From the NCBI RefSeq assembly GCF_001431725.1, contig NZ_CP013106.1, forward strand, positions 868,001 through 932,000: a stretch of DNA of 64,000 nucleotides. The letters are read 5' to 3'. The DNA comes from Halomonas huangheensis. Lineage in GTDB: Bacteria > Pseudomonadota > Gammaproteobacteria > Pseudomonadales > Halomonadaceae. The position numbers and the translations under genes were made by a program. The notes beneath the pieces are model-generated. The model was given only the letters and a program-made list of their open reading frames with translations, was not told the DNA's origin and ran no database searches. Shown piece by piece: positions 16,770-26,500 of this stretch. Position 1 is the first letter of the stretch. Every line of letters begins with the position of its first letter.

Positions 16770-17196
16770 CCAGATACTCCCTTGCGATGTAGCCTATGGA
16801 GCCCGCAGTGGAGGCAACCTCCACAAGCATCTGCTGTTGAGTACGTACCCGGTGTGGTGCTTGCCCCGTGCCCGAAAACACCATTCGATCCCAGGCCAGT
16901 TGCAACTGGTGAGGGTATACAGAGAGCCACTCCTTTACGAAGGTGGCATGTATTGAATTGTCGTTGGGCAACACAAACACCTGAGCCGATTGGCCATCGG
17001 GCCAGGCCCGTTGGCGCATGGCAAAGATGGCACGCAACGAGTCACGATCCATGTGACGGACAGTAACGTCGGGGTGGGCGATAACCACGATGTCTTGAGC
17101 ACCAGGCTCCTGAGCAGAAGCAGGCTCATGACCTGACCAGCCCAGCACGGAGACCAGACATAACGATAGAAGGACCCTCGCGGCCAGATGGCGCAT
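16738..17196 (-). CDS. Small periplasmic phosphate-type (PstS-like) binding protein
   Basis: A 152-residue secreted protein, much shorter than full PstS (about 320). A signal peptide (cleavage after ASA at about 28) precedes a single half-domain with features of the PBP-like/PstS family: VVIAHPDVTVRHMDRDSLRAIFAMRQRAWPDG, then VFVLPNDNSIHATFVKEWL and a final TAGSIGYIAREYLD. No ABC transporter genes are near, so it is unlikely to feed a canonical Pst system and may instead be a ligand sensor. I use the ATG at 17196, with GGAGG 10 bases upstream, over a longer frame from 17235. It is the first gene of the overlapping three-gene operon. Confidence 0.8.
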   Translation of the reverse strand: MRHLAARVLLSLCLVSVLGWSGHEPASAQEPGAQDIVVIAHPDVTVRHMDRDSLRAIFAMRQRAWPDGQSAQVFVLPNDNSIHATFVKEWLSVYPHQLQLAWDRMVFSGTGQAPHRVRTQQQMLVEVASTAGSIGYIAREYLDERVQVITME

Positions 17197-17470
17197 CAAC
17201 AAACAACCTCCGATAGGCTGAAGAGATGATGACAACCTGGCTCAATATAGGCGGTTTGCGGCGTTGAAATGCTCATGTTGGCACCTGTCTCCACCTGACC
17301 CGGTGAGTCTCCTGTTACGCACCTGGAGGGGCCCTGCACAAAGTGCTCCCTCGTTCATTTCAAGTGAATGCTGCACAGAGGCTCAAGCCTTCCTCGAACA
17401 TGCTGTTCGAATACAAGCTTATCCTAAGGTAATGCTTTTGTGGGAAATGAGCAGCAAGAATGATCAACGA

Positions 17471-17500
17471 TGCCAGTGACAGCATGAGCTGTCACTGGCA
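17471..17500 (-). terminator. Perfect hairpin downstream of nhaD
   Basis: TGCCAGTGACAGC and GCTGTCACTGGCA form a 13-bp perfect stem with a 4-base loop, 18 bases beyond the nhaD stop. There is no long T-run, so termination may be partial. It is the only structure I see in the 321-base gap 17197-17517, which otherwise should carry the promoter of the binding-protein operon; I found no convincing gene there. Confidence 0.7.
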
Positions 17501-17517
17501 ATTCAGGGGGATGTTGG

Positions 17518-18999
17518 TCAGGGAGTGACGAAACTGGCCTGGTTGATCCATAGATGGGTGGCAACACTGGCTGCGTAGCCCACCGCAATGATGGGTGCCC
17601 AACGCAGGTGACCGAAGAAGGTGTAGTAGCCGCGAGCCTGGCCCATGAGGGCAACTCCGGCAGCGGAGCCGATTGACAGTAGGCTACCGCCTACGCCAGC
17701 AGTCAGAGTGATCAGTAGCCAGTGACCATGGGACATCTCAGGCTCCATGGTCAGTACAGCAAACATCACGGGAATGTTGTCGACTACTGCGGAGATGAGA
17801 CCCAGGGCGATATTGGCCCAGGTAGCATCCCACTGTGTGTACATGATGTCGGACAGCAGCCCCAGATAGCCCATGAAGCCGAGTCCGCCGACACACATCA
17901 CTACGCCGTAGAAGAACAACAAGGTATCCCACTCGGCGCGCGCGACGCGATTGAAGACATCGAAGGGCACCACGCTGCCCAATTGTTCGAGGCGTTTCCA
18001 ATCACCGCGCTGTGTGTAATGGGTGCGTTTGCGGTCGAGTGAGCGCGGCAGGCTGCGGCGCAGGTAGAAGCCGAAGAACTGTAGATAGCCCAGGCCCGTC
18101 ATCATGCCCAGCACCGGCGGCAAGTGCAGCAGGCTGTGGCAGGCTACGGCAGTCGCCACCGTCAACAGGAACAACAGAATGATACGGCGTGCACCACGCT
18201 TGAGGTCGACGTTGTCTTCCTGGCTGTCAGGGACGCGATTACGAATGGCCAGGCTCATGACCACTGCCGGTACCAGGAAGTTGACCACTGCAGGTATCAG
18301 CAGGCTGAAGAATTCCTGGAAGTGAATCAGTCCTGCCTGCCAGACCATCAATGTGGTGATATCGCCGAACGGGCTGAACGCACCGCCGGCATTGGCGGCC
18401 ACGACAATATTGATACAGGCGAGGTTGATGAAGCGCTTGTCACCCTCGGCGACCTTGGTGATGACCGCACACATCAGCAGTGCAGTGGTCAGGTTGTCGG
18501 CAATCGGCGAGATGCAGAACGCCAACACCCCAGTTATCCAGAACAGGGTGCGGTAGCTGAAGCCCTTGCGTACCATCCATGAGCGAAGGGCATCAAAGAC
18601 ACGGCGTTCCTCCATGGCATTGATGTAGGTCATGGCCACCAACAGGAACAGCATCAGCTCCGAGAATTCCAGCAGGGTGGCATGAAAGGCATGTTCAGCG
18701 TCATCGGGGAGGCCCGATTGCACGTATACCCAGCCGATCAGTCCCCAGATGATCCCTGCCGCGACCAGCACGGGTTTGGACTTGCGCATATGCAGCTTTT
18801 CTTCCGCCATGACCAGTGCATAGGCCAGCACGAAGATGGCAAGAGCGAAAAATCCGACACTGGAACCTGTAAGGTCGAGCTCACCGGTGACAGCATGAAT
18901 ATTGCTACTTGCCAGCATGCTGGTGAGAGCAATGATCAGCAGCACTGGCCAGCGTCGCTGAAGCTGGCCGTGGGGCGTCGTATTGTTGATTGTCAGCAT
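17518..18999 (-). CDS. nhaD: NhaD-type Na+/H+ antiporter
   Basis: A 493-residue NhaD antiporter that expels Na+ (or Li+) for H+ across the inner membrane, central to salt and alkali tolerance. About twelve transmembrane helices are visible, with an initial segment that could be cleaved. Family signatures include the ISPIADNLTTALLM stretch, NIVVAANAGGAFSPFGDITTLMVWQ and the C-terminal AVVDNIPVMFAVL and GGSLLSIGSAAGVALMG. The length fits the family. The ATG at 18999 (MLTINN) has AGGA about 11 bases upstream; a longer frame from 19095 carries no ribosome site. The 265-base gap up to the DUF3581 gene contains both divergent promoters. Confidence 0.93.
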   Translation of the reverse strand: MLTINNTTPHGQLQRRWPVLLIIALTSMLASSNIHAVTGELDLTGSSVGFFALAIFVLAYALVMAEEKLHMRKSKPVLVAAGIIWGLIGWVYVQSGLPDDAEHAFHATLLEFSELMLFLLVAMTYINAMEERRVFDALRSWMVRKGFSYRTLFWITGVLAFCISPIADNLTTALLMCAVITKVAEGDKRFINLACINIVVAANAGGAFSPFGDITTLMVWQAGLIHFQEFFSLLIPAVVNFLVPAVVMSLAIRNRVPDSQEDNVDLKRGARRIILLFLLTVATAVACHSLLHLPPVLGMMTGLGYLQFFGFYLRRSLPRSLDRKRTHYTQRGDWKRLEQLGSVVPFDVFNRVARAEWDTLLFFYGVVMCVGGLGFMGYLGLLSDIMYTQWDATWANIALGLISAVVDNIPVMFAVLTMEPEMSHGHWLLITLTAGVGGSLLSIGSAAGVALMGQARGYYTFFGHLRWAPIIAVGYAASVATHLWINQASFVTP

Positions 19000-19264
19000 G
19001 ACGTCCGAATCCTGAAACAGTGAATGAGAAAGGTTTGAAATCGAGCTCGAGACTATCACAGCGTTTTGCGCTGCAATATGCTGTAAAAGGCGCAAGAGAT
19101 ACCGCCTTTGGTAGGGGACGCATGACTGGAAAACTGTGGTTGGGGTGGGTAATTTGTCCTTGTCATGAAGCCGGTCTGCTCAAGGAGCGCTTTTCTGTGG
19201 CATTATTTGTTCCCGGGGTTGCCCAGAGGCTCCCTCGTCATTGATCCAGCAAGGCGGTTGCTAC

Positions 19265-19975
19265 ATGTTTCTTGATGAATTTCATACCTGTGTCGATGAC
19301 CGTGTGGTGGTTTCTGCCGACCAGGCCAGCCGCTTCGCCAAGAGCATTGCGGGTGATTTCAATCCGATTCATACCCCGGGGGCACGGCGCTTCTGTGTGC
19401 CGGGCGATCTTCTGTTCGCTTTGACGCTCGCTCGTTTCGGTCTCTCCCAACATATGAGTTTCAGGTTTCTCGCCATGGTGGGGGCCGATCGTCCACTAAC
19501 CTTCGCTGAGCACGAGGATGGTGTGGTACGGGTGCACGACGATGATGGGAAGTGTTATCTGGAAGTCGAGCGCAGGGGAGATATCACTCATGATGTTTCA
19601 GTTGTGGAAGGTTTTACGCGCTGTTATGTGGCCTTTTCCGGCAAGAATTTCCCTCACTATCTCAAGCCGCTGATGCAGCAGCAGGGCGTGATGTTCAATC
19701 CACGCCGTCCGCTGGTGATCTATGACAGTATGGGCTTCTCTCTGGATCGTCTGGATGCTGTTGCCCCGAGCCTGGTGCTTTCTGACTCGCAGTTGACGGT
19801 GATCGGCAAGCGAGGTGATGTGGCGCTGGAATTTGCCATCGCGGCGGATGATCAGCCAATCGGTGTCGGAGCCAAGAAGCTGGTTGTCAGCGGTCTCTGT
19901 ACCTATGACGATGAGGCGATGGAAGATATCGTCAGCGAATTCTACCGTCTGCGCGCAGAGCACACTGAAGCCTGA
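19265..19975 (+). CDS. DUF3581-family protein, hotdog-like
   Basis: A 236-residue cytosolic protein of the DUF3581 family, common in marine gammaproteobacteria. The segment ASRFAKSIAGDFNPIHTP resembles the hydratase motif of MaoC-type hotdog enzymes (Asp and His separated by four residues, here D and H in GDFNPIH), which suggests an acyl-thioester fold; this is my inference. I chose the ATG at 19265 (MFLDEF), the conserved start as I recall it, over a TTG 24 bases upstream. It stands alone between nhaD and chrA. Confidence 0.78.
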   Translation: MFLDEFHTCVDDRVVVSADQASRFAKSIAGDFNPIHTPGARRFCVPGDLLFALTLARFGLSQHMSFRFLAMVGADRPLTFAEHEDGVVRVHDDDGKCYLEVERRGDITHDVSVVEGFTRCYVAFSGKNFPHYLKPLMQQQGVMFNPRRPLVIYDSMGFSLDRLDAVAPSLVLSDSQLTVIGKRGDVALEFAIAADDQPIGVGAKKLVVSGLCTYDDEAMEDIVSEFYRLRAEHTEA

Positions 19976-19996
19976 TGTTCAGCCGGCGATATTCGC

Positions 19997-20038
19997 CAGG
20001 CCGTGTTTGTCAGCCCGTGTTTGCCAGCCCGTGCTGCG
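19997..20038. repeat. 14-bp tandem repeat, three units, after the DUF3581 gene
   Basis: Units CAGGCCGTGTTTGT, CAGCCCGTGTTTGC and CAGCCCGTGCTGCG (19997-20010, 20011-20024, 20025-20038) lie just past the stop codon, in the gap between this gene and the convergent chrA gene. The units differ by one to four bases, so it is older than the heptamer arrays. Confidence 0.8.
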
Positions 20039-20120
20039 GGTCCTGACTATTCAGGTTCCCAGTATTCGGACTTTGTTTATTCAGTGCTGTCCAGAGATGT
20101 CTACGCCTGGTCATTCGGCG

Positions 20121-21311
20121 TTAAAACAGGCCTCGAAGGAGGCCGATGGAGATGCCTGCCAATACAATAAGCCAGGCAGGCTGGCGCCAGACGACCACAA
20201 TCACGAAGCCTGCCACGACCAGCGCGAAGTCCTCTGCTGAGCTCACTGCCGAGCGCCATACCGGGTCATGGAAGGCTACTGCGAGTAGTCCGACAACCGT
20301 GGCGTTGGCTCCCCGCATGGCCGCTTGTAGAGCGCGCATATGGCGTAGTCGTTGCCAGTGAGGCAGTAGGCCTACGACCAGCAAGGCACCGGGAAGGAAA
20401 ATCGCCACCAGCATCAGCAGTGCGGTCGCTATGCCTCCACCTTCGGCCACCATGCCCAGCCAGGCGGCGAAGGTGAACAGGGGACCGGGCACCGCCTGAG
20501 CTGCCCCATACCCCGCGAGAAAATCCTGTTCCGACACCCAACCTGGCGCCACCATCGCGGTTTCCAGCAAGGGTAGAACGACATGCCCGCCTCCGAATAC
20601 CAACGCGCCACTGCGATAGGTGGCATCCGTTAGCCCCAACCAATTGGCGCTCCAGGCCTGGTGCAGTAGGGGGAGGCCGACCAGTAGAGCTACGAAGGCC
20701 ACCAGCGCAATCAGTGAAGTGCGACGCGAGATCTGTATGTCGAAGGAATGACGGTCCTGTTGCTCTGCGTCCGACTGACACAGCAGTACACCGGCGAGGG
20801 CGCCAACGGTGATGGCCACCAGGTGCCCTACCGCACCACCAATCAGTACAACAAGCATGACCGCTACGGCGGCGAGTGATGCCCGTCGGGCATCGGGACA
20901 CAGATTACGTGCCATGCCCAGCAATGCCTGAGCCACGATCACCACTGCGACCAGTTTCAATGCATCGGTCAGCGAGGTGACCAGAGGTCCTTCCAGACTG
21001 GAAGCGCCTGCAGCGACCACCATCAGCAGTAGTGCCGAGGGTAGGGTAAAGGCAAGCCAGGCCGCAAAAGCGCCGCTTAGTCCGCCACGTATCAAGCCAA
21101 TCGCCAGGCCTACCTGGCTACTCGCTGGCCCTGGCAGAAACTGACAAAGCGCGACCAATTCGGCGTAGCTGGCATCGTCCAGCCACTGGCGACGAATGAC
21201 AAAGGCATGCCGAAAGTAACCGAGATGGGCTACCGGGCCACCAAAGGATGTCAGTCCCAGTCCCAGAAAGGTCAGGAATATCTCGGTGATTGGTGTCCGG
21301 GTGCTATGCAT
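20121..21311 (-). CDS. chrA: Chromate transporter, two-domain ChrA
   Basis: A 396-residue long-chain CHR-family permease with two homologous halves. The first half starts with LGLTSFGGPVAHLGYFR and contains ALCQFLPGPASSQVG; the second half has LVFGGGHVVLPLLE and GYGAAQAVPGPLFTFAAWLG, the repeated signature of ChrA. It is expected to export chromate from the cytoplasm, driven by proton motive force; several family members have other or unknown anion substrates. The start at 21311 has AGAGGA 5 bases upstream; upstream in-frame codons lack such a site. No chrB regulator or metal-resistance genes are near. Confidence 0.88.
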   Translation of the reverse strand: MHSTRTPITEIFLTFLGLGLTSFGGPVAHLGYFRHAFVIRRQWLDDASYAELVALCQFLPGPASSQVGLAIGLIRGGLSGAFAAWLAFTLPSALLLMVVAAGASSLEGPLVTSLTDALKLVAVVIVAQALLGMARNLCPDARRASLAAVAVMLVVLIGGAVGHLVAITVGALAGVLLCQSDAEQQDRHSFDIQISRRTSLIALVAFVALLVGLPLLHQAWSANWLGLTDATYRSGALVFGGGHVVLPLLETAMVAPGWVSEQDFLAGYGAAQAVPGPLFTFAAWLGMVAEGGGIATALLMLVAIFLPGALLVVGLLPHWQRLRHMRALQAAMRGANATVVGLLAVAFHDPVWRSAVSSAEDFALVVAGFVIVVVWRQPAWLIVLAGISIGLLRGLF

Positions 21312-21460
21312 CTGATCCTCTCGGTGACACGCAACGTGTGTGCCACATCCTGGTGGCTTGTCATGACATTGGCATGTCACATGCCGCCATGTGTACCGTC
21401 GTGTCCTGAACACCGAAGCCTGCTCGCTGGCCCATACCATCGATGGTGTTGTAGCGGCCG

Positions 21461-23530
21461 TTACTGTGGCGTCTGTAGCCCGCTGATCCGCATGACTCGC
21501 TGCATCACTGCCTGGTCCAGGACTCTAGCGGGCCCGGTCTCCACCAGACTCAACCAGCGCCTGGCGCGGGTAATACCGGTGTAGATCAATTCGCGGGTCA
21601 GAATGGGGCTGGAGGCCTCGGGCAGGATCAGCGCGGTATGATCGAACTCCGATCCCTGAGACTTGTGGACGGTCATCGCGAAGACCGTTTCCACATCGCG
21701 CAGCCGAGCGGGCAGTACCCAACGGATACGATCACTACCATCGCCAGCAGCAAAGGCGACTCGCAGAGTCGTCTGGTGTGGGTTCTCGGGATGTGGGCGG
21801 GCAAGGGTGATACCGATATCACCGTTCATCAGGCCGAGGCCGTAGTCATTGCGCGTGACCAGCACCGGTCTGCCGGCAAACCAGCGATCTCCGTCGATGT
21901 CGGCGAGCCACTGAGGCAGCCAACCGCTGCTTGCCAGGGCGCGGGTGATACGCTGGTTCAAACCCTCGATCCCCCAACGGCCACGGCGCAGTGCACACAG
22001 CACCTGAAAGCTGCCGTGAGCGTCAAGAACGGCTCTCGCCCAGCTATCCCACTGTTCATCTTCGGCGTGGTGAGCGGGGCGTTGGTCATTCATGACTCCC
22101 AGATAGTGGCTGTAGCCACGGGCGCCGCTTGTGGGGAAGGCGCTTGCCAGGCCCTCTACCGCGAGACGCTCAAGGCGTTGGTCGTCGGCATCCAGACGCT
22201 GGCTGGAGAGATCTCCATAGCCATGACCAAGCACCTTGCGGGTTGCGTCCGGGTCGCCGGAATTGATCGCACTGGCCAGTTGGCCGATGCCACTGTTGGC
22301 GTCGAAGCGGTGGCTGACACGCAACATTGTCACCGCCTGGTCGAGCGCGTTACCGGTATCATCGATGCAGCAATCCGGCAGGTCCTGCCCACTGGCCTCG
22401 GCCAGCCAGCGACGCGTGGCTTCCCGGTAATGACCACCCTCGGCTCGCTGGCATAGATCGCCGAGTACCGATCCTGCTTCCACCGAGGCCAACTGATCCT
22501 TGTCGCCCAACAGCACCAGGCGTGCTTCGCTCGGTAGCGCCTCCAGCATTGCTGCCATCAGCTCGACATCAACCATCGACGCCTCATCGACCACCAGTAC
22601 ATCAAGCGGCAACGGATTATTGGCGTTGTGGCGCAGGCGTCGTGTATCTGGCCGAGAGCCCAATAAACGATGCAGGGTAACGACCTGGCTGGGGATGGCC
22701 TCGCGCAATGTTTGCGGGTCCTGGTCGAGGCTGTTGAGGTCGAGGCGCTCAAGTTGCGCGGCAATCGACGCATTGAGGCGCGCTGCAGCCTTGCCGGTGG
22801 GAGCGGCGAGGCGAATTCGCAATGCACGGCCGGAGGTGTCCAGGGCTTGACTCTGCAGCAGTGCCAATAGTTTGACCACGGTGGTGGTCTTGCCGGTGCC
22901 AGGTCCGCCGGTGATCACCGCAAACGCGGACCTGGCGGCCAGCGCGCAGGCCAGGCGTTGCCAATCGAGGTCTGCGCCGGCGGGGAACAGGCTGTCGATT
23001 ATTGGACGCAAAGAGGCTGCCGGTAGTGGCTCGGCCTGCAGGCGAATGCCGATGTAATGGCGAATGCTTTGCTCATGCTGCCAGTAGCGGCGCAGATAGA
23101 GTCGTGTATCGGCACCGTTGCCTACCGCTACCAATGGCGATTCACCGTCGCCACTCTGCACCAGTTCGGGGTGATGGAGTGCCGCGGACCAGTGCTCGCC
23201 ACTCAAACCGTCGAGGACCATGCTGGGTAACGGCGGTGGGTCTTCTCGATCATCACCTTCTGGGGGGAGAGACAGTGCGAGATCGGGTGCGGCCAGGGTC
23301 TGCCCCAATGCCAGGCAAAGATGGCCTCGACCGAGCTGATGGCTGGCGAGGGCGGCGGCCAGCAACAACAATGCAGATGCATCCGGACATTCACGGCTGA
23401 GGAACTCGGTGAAGGCGCGGTCGATGGCGCGTAGCCAGCCGCGCTCGACCCAGCGCGTCAGTAGCGTCATCAACGCTTCGCGGTCGTCAAGCACTCTCTG
23501 GAGATCGACGGAGGACAGGCGTTGACTCAT
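21461..23530 (-). CDS. recD: Exodeoxyribonuclease V alpha subunit RecD
   Basis: A 689-residue superfamily 1B 5'-3' helicase subunit of RecBCD. Walker A is GGPGTGKTT (about 208-216) and the DEAS box VVDEASMVD about 313-321; the C-terminal helicase motifs MTVHKSQGSEFDH and LIYTGITRARRWLSLV are present. It is the fast-strand motor of the recombination nuclease that resects double-strand breaks. The start overlaps the recB stop by four bases (ATGA), so synthesis is coupled. It is the last gene of the recC-recB-recD set. Confidence 0.96.
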   Translation of the reverse strand: MSQRLSSVDLQRVLDDREALMTLLTRWVERGWLRAIDRAFTEFLSRECPDASALLLLAAALASHQLGRGHLCLALGQTLAAPDLALSLPPEGDDREDPPPLPSMVLDGLSGEHWSAALHHPELVQSGDGESPLVAVGNGADTRLYLRRYWQHEQSIRHYIGIRLQAEPLPAASLRPIIDSLFPAGADLDWQRLACALAARSAFAVITGGPGTGKTTTVVKLLALLQSQALDTSGRALRIRLAAPTGKAAARLNASIAAQLERLDLNSLDQDPQTLREAIPSQVVTLHRLLGSRPDTRRLRHNANNPLPLDVLVVDEASMVDVELMAAMLEALPSEARLVLLGDKDQLASVEAGSVLGDLCQRAEGGHYREATRRWLAEASGQDLPDCCIDDTGNALDQAVTMLRVSHRFDANSGIGQLASAINSGDPDATRKVLGHGYGDLSSQRLDADDQRLERLAVEGLASAFPTSGARGYSHYLGVMNDQRPAHHAEDEQWDSWARAVLDAHGSFQVLCALRRGRWGIEGLNQRITRALASSGWLPQWLADIDGDRWFAGRPVLVTRNDYGLGLMNGDIGITLARPHPENPHQTTLRVAFAAGDGSDRIRWVLPARLRDVETVFAMTVHKSQGSEFDHTALILPEASSPILTRELIYTGITRARRWLSLVETGPARVLDQAVMQRVMRISGLQTPQ

Positions 23531-26500
23531 GACAGGGCTCCGTCAGGGCGAGTGGCTCCACGAAACAGAGCATCCAGTGCATTGATGAAGTTCTCGCTCG
23601 GGCATTCGGCATGTACGCCTCGGCTGTCTGAGGTGGTGCCGCGCAGGAAGACGTAGACGGCGCCACCGAGATGCTGCGAGGGGCTGTAGTCGGCCATGCG
23701 TGACTTGAGCAGTCGATGCACTGCCAGCAGGTAGAGGGCGTACTGCACGTCATAGCGCTTGGCCAACACCGCTTCGCGCATTCGCTTGACGCTGTAGTCC
23801 TGGTCGTGATCTCCCAGATGATTGGACTTCCAGTCGAGAACGTAGAAACGTCCCGAATGCTCGACCACCAGATCGATGAAGCCCTTGAGCATGCCGTTGA
23901 GCGTATCCGGTTCGAGGCGGGGCCTTGCATGGCCGGGCAGCAGATGCTGACACACCAGGTCATCCAGCCGCCGCACATCCACGCTGTGGCTGGCTAGCCA
24001 GAATTCAAGCTCCACCTGATAGTGATGCGCTTCGAGTTGCCCAAGACACATCTGGTTAGCGTCCGGCAGTGGCAGCTCGGTAGTCAGCAGCTCGTCCAGC
24101 CACTGACGCAACGAAGGTTGCCAGGCGTCCCAGCCACGCAGCCGGGTACGTCTCGCCAGCATGTCGTCAAGTTCCGAGGAACTGGCCGTCATAGCGAATC
24201 CGTGCTCTCCAGCCCACTCCAGCAGACCATGCAGAAAGGTACCGGCGGCTGGACCGCGAGGAAAGCGGTGCAGCGTGCCGGGGCTCCGAGGCTCTGGCTG
24301 GGTGGCGATATCCACCGGTTCACTGGCCAGCTCTCGGGTATTGGCCTCCTGGGGCGTGGTGGGTTCATTGCCTGGCTGCACCAGCCTCATGTCGGCGTCA
24401 TCAGCAACGACGAGGGGAGCGGTTTCTGTACTCTCGGCATCGAGCAGCAACTGCTGTTGCGAAGCGAGAGAAGGTTGGCGCAGTGTGCCCAGCTGCAATG
24501 CTGAGTAACTGGCGATCCACCAATGTTCCCGAGCGGAACGCAATGGGACTCTTGCCGCGTGCAATTCCGCTGCCGCGGGACGGGTGTCGATACGGATGTC
24601 GGTAACGACAGGCAGGGGCTGCACGTCGATACCGGATTCCTCGCTGGCCAGTCGCTCCAATGCCCTGGTCAGTTGATCCGGGGCCAGTTCCGCGCCTCCC
24701 GCCAGTAGATAGCCGATGGCGCTGTGCTCGAGCTCCTTGAGCGGCGCCAATCCCATCCAGGTGGCATGCCGGGCGCGAGTCATGGCCACATAGAGCTTGC
24801 GCAGATCCTCGGCGAGACGCTCTGTCTCCGCGTGGGCGATGATCTCGTCATCGACACTCAGTGCCAACTGACGGCGGGTACCATCGTGCCACCACAGTGG
24901 CACATCACTGGCCTGGGTACGACGATGACTGGCGATGAAGGGCAGAAACACCAGCGGGTACTCGAGTCCCTTGGACTTGTGGATGGTGACCACCTGCACC
25001 AGGTCGGCATCGCTTTCCAGACGCAGGCGATGGCTATCATCGCCGGACGCTTCGTTGTGACGAGCCTCGGCGATATGGCGAATCAGTGCATGCTCGCCAT
25101 CCAGTTCCAGGCTGACCTTCTGCAGCAGTTCGCCGAGATGCAGCAGGTCCGTCAGTTGTCGTTCCCCGTCGTTGTCATCCGCCAGCAGGCGTGCGGGAAC
25201 ATCGAAGTCGTTCATCAGGCGGTGCAACATGGGCAGCACGCCCTGACGTCGCCAGCGTTGGCGGTAATCACGGAACTGCAATACGCGGCTTTCCCAGGCC
25301 AGTTCGTCCTGGTCCGGGCCACCGGCCAGCCGGTCGAGGTCGGCCAGACTCAGGCCGAGGCTCGGGGAGGCCAGTGCCGAACGTAGTGCGCTGCCATCAT
25401 CCGGGTGGCTGACAGCACGCAGCCAGCGCTCGATTTCCAGGGCCGCAGGGCTGGCGAATACACCATCCTTGTCCGATAGATAGACACTTCGAACACCGCG
25501 CCGCGCCAGTGCCTGGCGGATGGCGCGGGCTTCTCCGGCATTGTTGACCAGTACTGCGAGATCTCCCGGACGGAGTGGGCGAAAGTGGTCGTCAAGTTGT
25601 TGCAGGCCGCTGAACCCGGCGTCACCCCGCTCGGCGGCCTGCAACAGCTCGACCATATGGCTGGCGCAGGCCACGGCCATGCGTTCGCGATACTGCCCCT
25701 TGCTCAGCACTGTCTCGCTGTCATGGTGCCAGATGGTCAATGCCGGTAGCGCATGATGTTGCTGGTCGGAGCCACGTTGTGTGAGCACTTCATCGCGACC
25801 ACGCGCGCCGACTTCGATGAAGGGGATAGGATTGTCATCCGCACTTTTGCCATCCACGCTATCGCTGTTGACGCCACGAAACAGAAAGGCGCCGCGTGGA
25901 TAGCTTTCCGCTTGCAGGAAACAGCGATTGACCGCCGTTACCATGCCACGGCTGGAACGGAAATTGGTGGTCAAGGTGGCGTGGCGGCCAGCGGTGTCGC
26001 GTCTCGCCTGCAGATAGGTATGAATATCGGCACCGCGGAAGGCATAGATGGCCTGCTTGGGGTCGCCGATCAATAGCAGGCTGCAACGTTCGTCGTCACC
26101 AATGTCATCAGCACTTTCTGCTTCACCGAGCCGATAGACCTGCTGAAAGATGCGGTACTGGGTCGGGTCGGTATCCTGAAACTCATCGACCATGGCGACC
26201 GGGAACTGTCGGCGAATGCGTGTTGCGAGGCGGTCTTCGCTATCGCCATTCAAGGCGTGATCGAGATGGGTGAGTAGGTCATCCGGACCGATCTCGGCAC
26301 GCTTGAGCTGGGCCTGATGGCGCCGCTGGGCCATCCAGTGCACTGCATGTCGTACCAGGCCAGGCCAGGCACGGGGCAGTGCCTGCAGTTGTGCGGGCAG
26401 GGCTTCGAGGGCATGCAGCGCCGGGTGATCCAGTGGCTCGCCACTTTTCCAGATTTCCGCCATGCCCGAGGGGCTGAGTCGCGCCCAGGCGGCGTCACTG

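Noticed and set aside
21638..22456. 272-codon frame on the plus strand
   Set aside because: Antisense to recD helicase motifs.
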